Notes under the pieces: generated by a model
The model's database searches: none
What the model was told of the DNA's origin: nothing
What the model saw: only the letters and a program-made list of their open reading frames with translations
NCBI RefSeq assembly: GCF_009740285.1
Contig: NZ_CP046566.1
Location: 984,501 to 1,048,500 of the forward strand
Source of the DNA: Phnomibacter ginsenosidimutans
GTDB lineage: Bacteria; Bacteroidota; Bacteroidia; Chitinophagales; Chitinophagaceae
Reading direction: 5' to 3'
Length of the DNA: 64,000 nucleotides
Translations under genes and position numbers: made by a program
Part shown: piece by piece, positions 51,470 to 59,071 of the stretch
How the letters are laid out: each line of letters starts with the position of its first letter
Position numbering within the stretch: position 1 is the stretch's first letter

Positions 51470-53863
51470 TTAGAATTTAAAATTCCAGGTTACACTGGGG
51501 ATGATGGGAAATAACGACACCTGATAGGCTTTTACTTGTTGTGTGCCTTGTTGCGGGTCGCCTTCCTGATCGAAGTAAATAAAGTAGGGGTTGAGCCTGC
51601 TGTACAAATTGTAAATGCTGAAGACCCAGCTACTCTTAAACTTCTTTTGGCTGTTAGGTTTGGGCGTATACGTAGCACTCACATCGGCCCGATGATAAGA
51701 AGGTAACCTGTACGCATTGATGCGACTGAATTCTTGTGTGAGAATGCCACCCACTACATAAAACCTTTCGGGAAAAGTAGCCGCATTGCCGGTGCCATAC
51801 ACAAACACGCCCCCCAGTTTCCATTTGGGGTTCAGGTTGTAGTTGAGCACCACACTCATATCGTGGCGGCGGTCATATTTTGCCGGATATTTTATGCCTG
51901 CGTTCAGGCTATCAAATTGCCGCCATGTCCAGCTGAGGGTGTAGCCTACCCAGCCGGTAAGCCTGCCACGGGTTTTGTTCACAAACAATTCTATGCCATA
52001 GCTCCAACCTTTGCCAAACGTAAAATCTTCTTCCGGGTCGTTGAGTGATGGGGTGAATCCTTCCTTGTATTCAATTTGATTCAACATGTTTTTATAATAT
52101 ACTTCTATCGAAGTTTCAAACATGTTGTTCTTGAAATTCTGGAAATAGCCCGCAGCATATTGCCAGCCATCCTGTGGCCGTACACGGTAGGTGCTCGGCA
52201 CCCACAAATCGGTGGGCAGGGTAGTGCCGCTGTTGGTAGCCAGGTGTATGTATTGCAGGTTGCGGGTTACCGCAGCTTTAATACTGCTGTTGGCACCGGT
52301 GCTGTAGCGCAGCGTAAAACGAGGCTCCAAACCGCCATAGTTTTTCACTGTTTTTCCCTTGCCAAAAAAGCTGCTGTCGAGGGAGTTGCCTTGTGCATCT
52401 TTATCATACAAAAAATAAGGCCCCACTTGGTTAAAGCCGCTCAAACGCAGGCCAGCACCGAGTTTCAGCTTGCTGGTTACCTCCCAGTCGTCTTGTATGT
52501 AAAAGGCATATTCACGGGCATATTTTTTACCAGTGTTCGAAGGATTGAACACGGTAGCGCCTTGGCTGCCACTTACCTGATTGGGCAAAAAAGTATGGTA
52601 GGTGTATTGTGCACCAAACTTGATTTTGTGTTCGGGCAATGGATAATAATCGAAATCAATTTTGGCATTCAGGTCTTGAATGCCGCTGCTCAACGTAATG
52701 CGGAAATCATTTTGCAGTGCATCAAATTTGAATTTGTAATCGTTGTACACCAGTGTGGTGTTGGCGAAAATCTTTTTACTGAAAATATGGTTCCAGCGAA
52801 CGGTGGCCGTACTGTTTCCCCAGGGAATATCTGTATTAAAAGCTCTCTCTTTGTTGCGGAATGTAAATACATCTCTACCGAAATAGCCACTCAAATACAA
52901 GCGGTCTTTTGCCCCCAACCGAAAGTTCATTTTGGTATTGAGGTCGTAGAAAAAATAACCACTGCCATACAGGTTGGCATCCTTGCTGATGAATGGTTTT
53001 ACCAATGCATCAATATAAGTACGCCTGCCTGCTACAATAAATGATGATTTGCCTTTTTCAATGGGGCCTTGTGCAGCAAAACGGGATGCAATCGTACCCA
53101 CACCACCTTCAAATTCATAGTCCTGATTGTTGCCGTCCTTCATGGTTACATCTACCACACTGCTTAGCCTACCTCCGTATTGCGCCGGCATACCACCTTT
53201 AATGAGGCTCACATTTTTGATAGCATCACCATTAAACACGGAGAAGAAACCAAACAGGTGACCGGTATTGTACACCACAGCATCGTCAAGCACAATCAGG
53301 TTTTGATCGGCGCCACCACCACGTACATAAAATCCGGCATTGCCTTCGCCGGCATTGCGTACACCGGGCAGTAGTTGCAAGGCTTTCAGCACATCTACTT
53401 CACCCAAAAAAGCAGGTATTTGTTTGATGCGTTCAATGCTCAAATCAACCTTGCCCATTTGTGCTGTTTGTACGTTGTTTTCTTTTTTCCGACCCACTAC
53501 AGTTACCTGCGTATTGGCATACGAGGCTGGCAGCAGTAAAATATCCAGCTGCACATCTTTACTGCTGTTGAGCGGAAATGTTTTGGTTTCGTAGCCCACA
53601 AAGGATGCTTGCAATTCGGTTTCCCCGGCTGTTATCGTCAGCGAATAAAAACCGTAGGCATTGCTCGATACCCCGCGGCTGGCGCCTTTCAGGTAAATAT
53701 TGGCACCCTGCAGGCTTTCGCCCGTCAGCGAGTCTTTCACAAATCCACTGATAGTAATGCGTTGTGCCTGCGCAAAAACGCTAAGGCTTACAAAAAAAGA
53801 AATCAGTAAAAACCGGTATGTGCAAAGCTGCCGATAGGACAGCTGGTAAAATTTATTTTCCAT
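51470..53863 (-). CDS. TonB-dependent receptor with carboxypeptidase-regulatory-like domain
   Basis: A 797-residue outer-membrane receptor. I start it at MENKFYQLSYRQ; a signal peptide FLLISFFVSLSVFAQAQ follows. Residues 25-105 form a CarboxypepD_reg-like domain (ISGFVKDSLTGESLQGANIYLKG). The plug has LLPGVRNAGEGNAGFYVRGG and GGMPAQYGGRLSSVVDVTMKDG. The barrel ends in VTWNFKF with terminal Phe. There is no SusD partner, so this is a stand-alone receptor of the FecA/CirA type; ligand unknown. The DUF3347 gene ends 36 bases upstream on the same strand, suggesting one transcript and a possible link to copper handling. Confidence 0.94.
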   Translation of the reverse strand: MENKFYQLSYRQLCTYRFLLISFFVSLSVFAQAQRITISGFVKDSLTGESLQGANIYLKGASRGVSSNAYGFYSLTITAGETELQASFVGYETKTFPLNSSKDVQLDILLLPASYANTQVTVVGRKKENNVQTAQMGKVDLSIERIKQIPAFLGEVDVLKALQLLPGVRNAGEGNAGFYVRGGGADQNLIVLDDAVVYNTGHLFGFFSVFNGDAIKNVSLIKGGMPAQYGGRLSSVVDVTMKDGNNQDYEFEGGVGTIASRFAAQGPIEKGKSSFIVAGRRTYIDALVKPFISKDANLYGSGYFFYDLNTKMNFRLGAKDRLYLSGYFGRDVFTFRNKERAFNTDIPWGNSTATVRWNHIFSKKIFANTTLVYNDYKFKFDALQNDFRITLSSGIQDLNAKIDFDYYPLPEHKIKFGAQYTYHTFLPNQVSGSQGATVFNPSNTGKKYAREYAFYIQDDWEVTSKLKLGAGLRLSGFNQVGPYFLYDKDAQGNSLDSSFFGKGKTVKNYGGLEPRFTLRYSTGANSSIKAAVTRNLQYIHLATNSGTTLPTDLWVPSTYRVRPQDGWQYAAGYFQNFKNNMFETSIEVYYKNMLNQIEYKEGFTPSLNDPEEDFTFGKGWSYGIELFVNKTRGRLTGWVGYTLSWTWRQFDSLNAGIKYPAKYDRRHDMSVVLNYNLNPKWKLGGVFVYGTGNAATFPERFYVVGGILTQEFSRINAYRLPSYHRADVSATYTPKPNSQKKFKSSWVFSIYNLYSRLNPYFIYFDQEGDPQQGTQQVKAYQVSLFPIIPSVTWNFKF

Positions 53864-53899
53864 GGTGTGCGTACATAACAGCAAAAAGCCCGCTGCTGT

Positions 53900-54490
53900 T
53901 TACTGTACAAAATTTACCGAGTCGCGGTTTTCACCACAGTCCAGCATGTCGTCGCCAAAATAGGGGTTGCGTATAGCGGATTGCTGGCTCAGCCAGTTGG
54001 CGCCGGCATTGTCGAAAGCCATGGGGCAATGCTGCTGATACACTTTGCCGCCTTTGTATTGTACGGTGCGGAGCATGTCAAAAAACTGATCGCTGATGGT
54101 TTGCAACGAACGGTATTTTTTTGTCCAGTCGCTGCTGGCGGCAATGGCTGTCGCCTCTGTGGCAATTCCCTGCTGAATGCCCGCTGCCAATGCAATCAGT
54201 TGGCTGTCGGCTTTCAGCTCCTGCATGGCTATGGCTTGCATACTGGCTGCAAAAGAGCCGGCCCGCAGGTTAATAGCCGTGCTGTCTTTTTGTACAAATG
54301 CTTCAGTAAGCTGATAATATTCGCCCAATGCCCGCTGTACCGATACCGAAAATGAATCGGACACGGCACTTACCTGCAACGGCGCAGGTGCTGTTGTAGC
54401 TTCATCATCGCTGTGGCGAAAACCAAAATAATAGGTGAGTCCGCCACCAATAATAACAACCGCCAACAACATCAAAATCTTACGAGGCAT
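53900..54490 (-). CDS. DUF3347 membrane-anchored protein
   Basis: A 196-residue protein that starts at MPRKILMLLAVVIIGGG, with a single N-terminal transmembrane segment and a periplasmic domain. The DUF3347 pattern is clear: YYQLTEAFVQKDSTAINLRA at the start of the domain, and CPMAFDNAGANWLS with NPYFGDDMLDCGE at its end. The Cys-Pro-Met and the terminal DMLDCG with a Met and a Cys are suited to copper or other soft-metal binding, and this domain is often fused to CusB-like efflux adaptors in Bacteroidota. It is divergent from the ABC-F gene and upstream of the TonB receptor. Confidence 0.88.
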   Translation of the reverse strand: MPRKILMLLAVVIIGGGLTYYFGFRHSDDEATTAPAPLQVSAVSDSFSVSVQRALGEYYQLTEAFVQKDSTAINLRAGSFAASMQAIAMQELKADSQLIALAAGIQQGIATEATAIAASSDWTKKYRSLQTISDQFFDMLRTVQYKGGKVYQQHCPMAFDNAGANWLSQQSAIRNPYFGDDMLDCGENRDSVNFVQ

Positions 54491-54505
54491 GTTCAAATGT
54501 TTGTG

Positions 54506-54513
54506 CAAATGTA
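54506..54513 (-). promoter_or_regulatory. -7 element of the DUF3347-TonB receptor operon
   Basis: TACATTTG on the minus strand ends 15 bases before the ATG. A TTG lies 18 bases upstream of it, close to consensus spacing. Confidence 0.55.
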
Positions 54514-54573
54514 ATTGTAAGCCGCCTTGGGCAAGCGTTGGTTTTTGCCCACGGCCCACTATTGCCCAACCCT

Positions 54574-54581
54574 TACTTTTG
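54574..54581 (+). promoter_or_regulatory. -7 element abutting the ABC-F start codon
   Basis: TACTTTTG, identical to the rpsA, rpsT and sucA boxes, ends 4 bases before the ATG at 54586. Transcription would begin at or next to the start codon. Confidence 0.5.
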
Positions 54582-54585
54582 CGCC

Positions 54586-56529
54586 ATGCTCGCAGGTTTT
54601 AACAATGTCACTTTTGAATTTGGCGCCAGGGTTATCGTTTCGGATGCTACCTGGCATATACAGCCCAACGAACGTATTGGATTGATAGGCTACAACGGCA
54701 CGGGTAAATCTACCTTGCTGCGGTTGCTGGTGGGCGAATACACCTGCTCGGCAGGTACGGTAGAAAGAGGAAAGAATGTGCAGATTGGTTTTTTGCATCA
54801 GGATTTGCTGAGTACGGAAATAGAAAAGCCCGTGCTTGAAGTGGCCATGGATGCATTTACCGAAGCCCGCCGACTGGAAGCCGAACTGCGCAAATTGGAA
54901 AAACAGCTGGAAACCGACCACAGCAACGAAGTGTTGCTGCACCAGTATGCCGATATGCTGCACGACTTTGAACTGGCCGGTGGCTATACCATGCAGCACC
55001 AAAGCGAAGAGGTACTGCACGGCCTGGGTTTTGAAACCGACCAGTTTGAAAAACCATTCAATCAGTTTAGCGGTGGCTGGCGGATGCGGGTATTGCTGGC
55101 CAAACTCATTTTGCAAAAGCCTGAAATTCTGTTGCTCGACGAACCGACCAACCACCTTGACCTACCCAGTATTGAATGGTTGGAAAAATACCTGCAGCAT
55201 TACCCCGGCAGCGTGGTCATTGTAAGCCACGACAAATACTTTATGAACCGCATGGTAAATAAAGTAGTGGAGCTATACCAGCAGCAACTGCACATGTACA
55301 CAGGCAATTTCGATTTTTATGAAAAAGAAAAAGCCGAACGCATTGCCCTGCAAAAACGAGCTTTCGAAAATCAGCAGGATTACATACGCCAGCAGGAACG
55401 TTTTATAGAACGCTTTAAAGCCAAGGCCAGCAAGGCCGCACAGGCACAAAGTGTGGCCAAGCGCCTCGATAAACTTGACCGAATAGAAGATGTAGAAATA
55501 GAACGCCCCAACATTCGCATCAACTTTATGGTAGGCCAGCAGCCCGGCCGCACCATTTGTACCCTCAAGCATGTGAGCAAGGCTTATGGCGATGTAGAAA
55601 TTTTACGCAACACCAGTGCTGAAATTTTCAGGGGCGATAAAGTAGCGCTGATTGGCGCCAACGGCAAGGGTAAATCTACCTTGCTGCGCATCATAGCCGG
55701 CACCGAAAAAATTGAAGGGGAACGCATTTGGGGCCACAATGTGCAGGAGGCTTTTTATGCCCAGCACCAATTGGAATCGCTGAATGTAAACCACACCGTA
55801 CTGGAAGAAATGACGACCAGCCGTGCCGGCAAAACTGAACTGGAATACCGGGCACTCTTGGGTTGTTTCCTTTTTAGCGGCGATGACACCGATAAAAAAA
55901 TCAAGGTATTGAGCGGGGGCGAAAAAGCCCGGGTTGCCTTAGCGAAAACCATTGTGAGCAAGGCCAACTTTCTGATGCTCGATGAGCCGACCAACCACCT
56001 GGACATGCACAGCGTGGAGCTGCTCATTGAAGCCCTCAATAAATACGAAGGCAGCCTTATCATCGTTAGCCACGACCGTTATTTTATTTCCCGCACGGCC
56101 AATGTGTTTTGGGAAATCATCAACCACGAAATCCGTGAGTTCAGGGGCACCTACGAGGAATATTTAGAATGGAAAGAAAAGCTGCTGCAACAGGAAGCTG
56201 CAGCCAAACAAGTGCAGCTGGCACCAGAACCTGTGGTTGTAAAAGCCGTGCAGCCCAAGCCACAACCAGTAAACCGGGAGTTGCAAAAGGAATATCAGAA
56301 GCAGCAAAAAGCATTTGAAAAACAAGAGCAACAGCTGCAACAGTTGCAGGTAAAAATGCAGGAGGTGGAAGGTCGCATGGCTGATCCGGCAGTGTACGCC
56401 GACAAGCAACAATTTTTGCAGGCTGAAAAAGATTACAGCACGGTAAAGCAACAGCTCGATACCGCCCAACAGCAATACGAAAAAGCTTTTGAAGCCCTGA
56501 TGGAACTGGAAGAGCAGTTGAAAGGTTGA
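54586..56529 (+). CDS. ABC-F family ATPase (translation factor type)
   Basis: A 647-residue protein with two ABC domains and no transmembrane segments. First domain: Walker A GYNGTGKST, signature FSGGWRMR, Walker B LLLDEPTNHLD. Second domain: GANGKGKST, LSGGEKAR and LMLDEPTNHLD. The inter-domain linker (residues about 240-310) is the charged PtIM helix pair, and the C-terminal 80 residues form a Gln/Lys/Glu-rich coiled coil, as in the Uup/EttA-like groups. ABC-F proteins bind the ribosomal E-site to relieve stalls. The start at MLAGFNNVTFEFG is set by the first beta-strand. Its stop lies 3 bases from the end of the convergent dipeptidase gene. Confidence 0.95.
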   Translation: MLAGFNNVTFEFGARVIVSDATWHIQPNERIGLIGYNGTGKSTLLRLLVGEYTCSAGTVERGKNVQIGFLHQDLLSTEIEKPVLEVAMDAFTEARRLEAELRKLEKQLETDHSNEVLLHQYADMLHDFELAGGYTMQHQSEEVLHGLGFETDQFEKPFNQFSGGWRMRVLLAKLILQKPEILLLDEPTNHLDLPSIEWLEKYLQHYPGSVVIVSHDKYFMNRMVNKVVELYQQQLHMYTGNFDFYEKEKAERIALQKRAFENQQDYIRQQERFIERFKAKASKAAQAQSVAKRLDKLDRIEDVEIERPNIRINFMVGQQPGRTICTLKHVSKAYGDVEILRNTSAEIFRGDKVALIGANGKGKSTLLRIIAGTEKIEGERIWGHNVQEAFYAQHQLESLNVNHTVLEEMTTSRAGKTELEYRALLGCFLFSGDDTDKKIKVLSGGEKARVALAKTIVSKANFLMLDEPTNHLDMHSVELLIEALNKYEGSLIIVSHDRYFISRTANVFWEIINHEIREFRGTYEEYLEWKEKLLQQEAAAKQVQLAPEPVVVKAVQPKPQPVNRELQKEYQKQQKAFEKQEQQLQQLQVKMQEVEGRMADPAVYADKQQFLQAEKDYSTVKQQLDTAQQQYEKAFEALMELEEQLKG

Positions 56530-56532
56530 TGA

Positions 56533-57246
56533 TTACTGTAGCTTCTTAAATGTGCTAAATGAAACATCCATCAACGGATACCGTTTGGGCTCGGGCAGGT
56601 AAAAATGCCACCATTCGGTGGGCAGGGCCACAAACCCGAAATGCTCCATCACTTGCTTCAGTGTAGCCCGGTTGGCCAATACCTCGGCTGGCAGTTGCTG
56701 GTAATTGTGGTGGGCTTTCTCGGTAAAATCATCAAAACCAGTAGGCATGGGCAGGGTGTCGCCTGTTGTTAAATTGTACAAACCCAGGTCCACAGCAATA
56801 CCGCGGTTGTGGCCGCTGCCATTGGCCGGGTTGGCGGCATAGCGGTCATCGGGCACTATTTCCCACATTTTTAGCGTAGCGGCATAGGGGCGGTAGCCAT
56901 CGTACACCAGCAGGCCCAGCCCGAGTTTGGCCAGTGAGTCGGCTACCATTTTAAGTGGTTCGGCAGCGGCTTTGCGCAAAAAAACGCCCGGCTCTTTGTA
57001 CAATATCTGGCTGGTAAAGTTGTTGGTTGTGGTGTAGCGCTGGTCTGTTTTCAGGTGCTGAATAAACCCTTCCAATGAGACCATTTGCAATTGTGGATTG
57101 CTGTCGTATTGCAGTTTCAGTTGGTTTGCCCGCCATGTAAGGGGCAATTGATATGGGTTTCTGCGGGAAGAGCAGCCCGCAATACCCGCCAGCAGGCTAA
57201 AAAAAACGGCTCCGGCGACAAGCCAATTGGTCATTTTTCGTGTCAT
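56533..57246 (-). CDS. D-alanyl-D-alanine dipeptidase (VanX/DdpX family), lipoprotein
   Basis: A 237-residue M15D peptidase. The start at MTRKMTNWLVAG gives a lipoprotein signal ending in LAGIAGC. Zinc-binding and catalytic motifs are SGHNRGIAVDLGL (the SxHxxGxAxD pattern) and TEWWHFYL, with YDGYRPYAA carrying the conserved Arg. The enzyme splits D-Ala-D-Ala. Since it is exported, it most likely recycles or scavenges peptidoglycan peptides, and it does not by itself imply vancomycin resistance: no vanH or vanA gene is nearby. It is convergent with the ABC-F gene. Confidence 0.94.
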   Translation of the reverse strand: MTRKMTNWLVAGAVFFSLLAGIAGCSSRRNPYQLPLTWRANQLKLQYDSNPQLQMVSLEGFIQHLKTDQRYTTTNNFTSQILYKEPGVFLRKAAAEPLKMVADSLAKLGLGLLVYDGYRPYAATLKMWEIVPDDRYAANPANGSGHNRGIAVDLGLYNLTTGDTLPMPTGFDDFTEKAHHNYQQLPAEVLANRATLKQVMEHFGFVALPTEWWHFYLPEPKRYPLMDVSFSTFKKLQ

Positions 57247-57438
57247 ACTGACGGAAATTCTGTTAAAAATCCCCACATTCCAAGTCCAAACTTTCCCCAA
57301 GGGTTGTCTTTAAGGGGGTAATTGGTTTCCTTTGCAGCAACCTTTGGTATAGCTCATCACACCGAACCGGGTTACCAAGCGGCTCCGAGGGTATTAACCT
57401 CACACCCGCTTTTCAATCACCCAAACCCCATCCAACCA

Positions 57439-57888
57439 ATGAAACAAACTTATTTATACCTGAAACTTTTTCTTCAAAGGGCATCGTTGCTGCTGGTAGC
57501 CTTACTGGTTAGCTCTGTACTGATGGCCACCAAGAATGAAAAGAAGGCCGCAGCTACCGAAAGGGAAGAGGCGAAAACCATCACAGGTACAGCCAGCTGG
57601 TACGGTCCTAAGTTTCACGGCCGTAAAACCGCTACCGGCGATCAGTACGACATGCATGGCATGACCTGCGCCAGCAACCGGTTTCCTTTGGGTACCTGGT
57701 TGCGGGTGACCAACATAAAAACTGGTAAAACCATCATCGTTCGGGTAAATGACCGGATGCATCCAAAAATGAAGCGCATCATCGACCTGAGCAAAGGCGC
57801 CGCCAAAGAACTCGGAATTCTGAGTGTCGGTGTGGCGCAGGTAAAAGTGGAAGACATGGGTAAAACCCTGCCTGCTTCTTTGCCTTAA
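57439..57888 (+). CDS. rlpA: RlpA-like septal ring lytic transglycosylase, minimal form
   Basis: A 149-residue protein. I start it at MKQTYLYLKLFLQ, which gives a signal peptide (RASLLLVALLVSSVLMA). The double-psi beta-barrel is complete: GTASWYGPKFHGRKTATGD near residues 48-66, SNRFPLGTWLRVTN near 79-92 and VRVNDRMHPKMKRIIDLS near 101-118, with catalytic His and Asp in FHGRKTA and VNDR. E. coli RlpA has a SPOR domain for binding denuded glycan; this one has none. It would trim peptidoglycan at division. The strand divergent from it carries the dipeptidase, another wall enzyme. Confidence 0.93.
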   Translation: MKQTYLYLKLFLQRASLLLVALLVSSVLMATKNEKKAAATEREEAKTITGTASWYGPKFHGRKTATGDQYDMHGMTCASNRFPLGTWLRVTNIKTGKTIIVRVNDRMHPKMKRIIDLSKGAAKELGILSVGVAQVKVEDMGKTLPASLP

Positions 57889-57911
57889 TCTATCGGTCAA
57901 AAATGTATTCA

Positions 57912-57942
57912 GAATGCCACCCTAACAGGTGGCATTTTTTTG
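57912..57942 (+). terminator. Terminator of rlpA
   Basis: AATGCCACC pairs with GGTGGCATT around CTAACA, then a T7 run. A classic intrinsic terminator 24 bases past the stop. Confidence 0.88.
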
Positions 57943-58011
57943 TTGGCCTCCAACAACTTGCGGTCAACATTGTTATGGATAAAAATTTTATGGCTGATAC
58001 TTCTCCAAGCC

Positions 58012-58019
58012 TACATTTG
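58012..58019 (+). promoter_or_regulatory. -7 element of the outer-membrane barrel gene
   Basis: TACATTTG fits TAnnTTTG and ends 20 bases before the ATG at 58040. Confidence 0.5.
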
Positions 58020-58039
58020 TTCCACATAAAATTCCCCTT

Positions 58040-58630
58040 ATGAGAAAACTAAGCCTTTCATTGCTTGCATTGATGTTTGTATGCATGGCCAATGCGCAGC
58101 AAAAGGATAATGAGAAAAAACCGGCTACACTGGCCATCCACTTCGGATCTCAGGATTTTATTACGCCTCAGCGTATCAGAACCTCTTCATTACAAAATGT
58201 AATGGGCAACGAACGTTGGGCAAAGCTCAGAGAGCAAGCCCCTGCATTAGGCGTTTCTTATATGAAAGGCCTGAGCAACCACTTCGATGTGTCTGCCAAC
58301 TATTTCCTTTCTTCTGTTGACTATCCGTTTCGTGATGTAACGCCTCGTTTTGGTACAGATTATTTGCTGCATCAATTGGATGCCAGTCTTCACCTGAAAC
58401 TGCTTACTGACCGCCATACACTAGTACCTTACCTGAGTGCAGGTTTGGGTGCTTCAGCTTACAAGGGTGGCCGTTTCGATGCGTTCATTCCGGTAGGTGC
58501 AGGCCTTCAGCTCAAGTTGTCGAAGAGCAGCTTCCTGTTCAGCAATTTCCAGTATCGTATGCCGGTAACTGAACGTGGCAACTACCTTTTCTTGTCTAGC
58601 ATTGGCGCTGCATTTGCATTCGATAAATAA
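58040..58630 (+). CDS. Small outer-membrane beta-barrel protein
   Basis: A 196-residue protein with signal peptide LSLLALMFVCMANAQ. The rest alternates short amphipathic strands and turns (LGVSYMKGLSNHFDVSANYFL, VPYLSAGLGASAYKG, LFSNFQYRMPV) and is typical of an eight-stranded OmpA/OmpW-like barrel. The C-terminus FAFDK does not end with an aromatic residue but has Phe two before the end. It has no OmpA peptidoglycan-binding domain. Function is unknown; a structural or small-solute role is likely. It is bounded by a -7 box and a terminator, so it is a single-gene unit. Confidence 0.82.
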   Translation: MRKLSLSLLALMFVCMANAQQKDNEKKPATLAIHFGSQDFITPQRIRTSSLQNVMGNERWAKLREQAPALGVSYMKGLSNHFDVSANYFLSSVDYPFRDVTPRFGTDYLLHQLDASLHLKLLTDRHTLVPYLSAGLGASAYKGGRFDAFIPVGAGLQLKLSKSSFLFSNFQYRMPVTERGNYLFLSSIGAAFAFDK

Positions 58631-58742
58631 GGAAAGTTGTTGTTGTCTGGTATGGCTGCAATGGCAAGATGCGTTTGCGCATAGCCAGCATTGCCAAAAC
58701 AGAATAAGACTTTTCTTTTAGCAATAACTAATTCAATTCATT

Positions 58743-58773
58743 AAAGGTCCTTCTGCACAGAAGGGCCTTTTTT
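58743..58773 (+). terminator. Terminator of the outer-membrane barrel gene
   Basis: AAAGGTCCTTCT pairs with AGAAGGGCCTTT and is followed by TTTTG. The single U-G pair is on the plus strand. It lies 112 bases past the stop codon, a long 3' region. Confidence 0.85.
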
Positions 58774-58863
58774 GTGCTTGGTCGTATTTGCAAGCAAATG
58801 CTTTGCACCCGGTACGGTAAGGGCAGCACAGTTTGCTACTTGGCTTTATAAGCCTGTAAAAGA

Positions 58864-58892
58864 AAAGCCCCGACGTGGACACGCCGGGACTT
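58864..58892 (-). terminator. Orphan terminator-like hairpin
   Basis: AAGCCCCGACGT with ACGCCGGGACTT form two mismatches on the plus strand but two G-U pairs on the minus strand, followed there by TTTTCTTTTAC. So the minus strand is the transcribed one. The hppA terminator lies about 125 bases upstream on that strand, so this one is a backup terminator or the end of a small RNA. In the 441-base gap 58631-59071 I see only the three hairpins listed here. Confidence 0.5.
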
Positions 58893-59016
58893 ATGGAATG
58901 GTTTGATTAAGTAGTGGTCAAAGTATCAAAAAAATCTACATGCGAACATTCGGTATTAAAAATATTTTTCATGCAGATGGTTACTGAAAACGAAAGTCTT
59001 ATGTCGTGTGAAAAAC

Positions 59017-59050
59017 AAAGCGGGTTGTAGCCGAAGCCACAACCCGCTTT
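59017..59050 (-). terminator. Terminator of hppA
   Basis: A perfect 12-bp stem, AAAGCGGGTTGT with ACAACCCGCTTT, 22 bases past the stop of hppA; the minus-strand tail is GTTTTTCAC. Confidence 0.88.
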
Positions 59051-59071
59051 TATATTTAGCACAGCGAGAGC

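Noticed and set aside
56533-57246. Vancomycin-resistance gene vanX
   Set aside because: The enzyme is an exported lipoprotein and no vanH, vanA or regulatory genes are nearby; peptidoglycan recycling is more likely.
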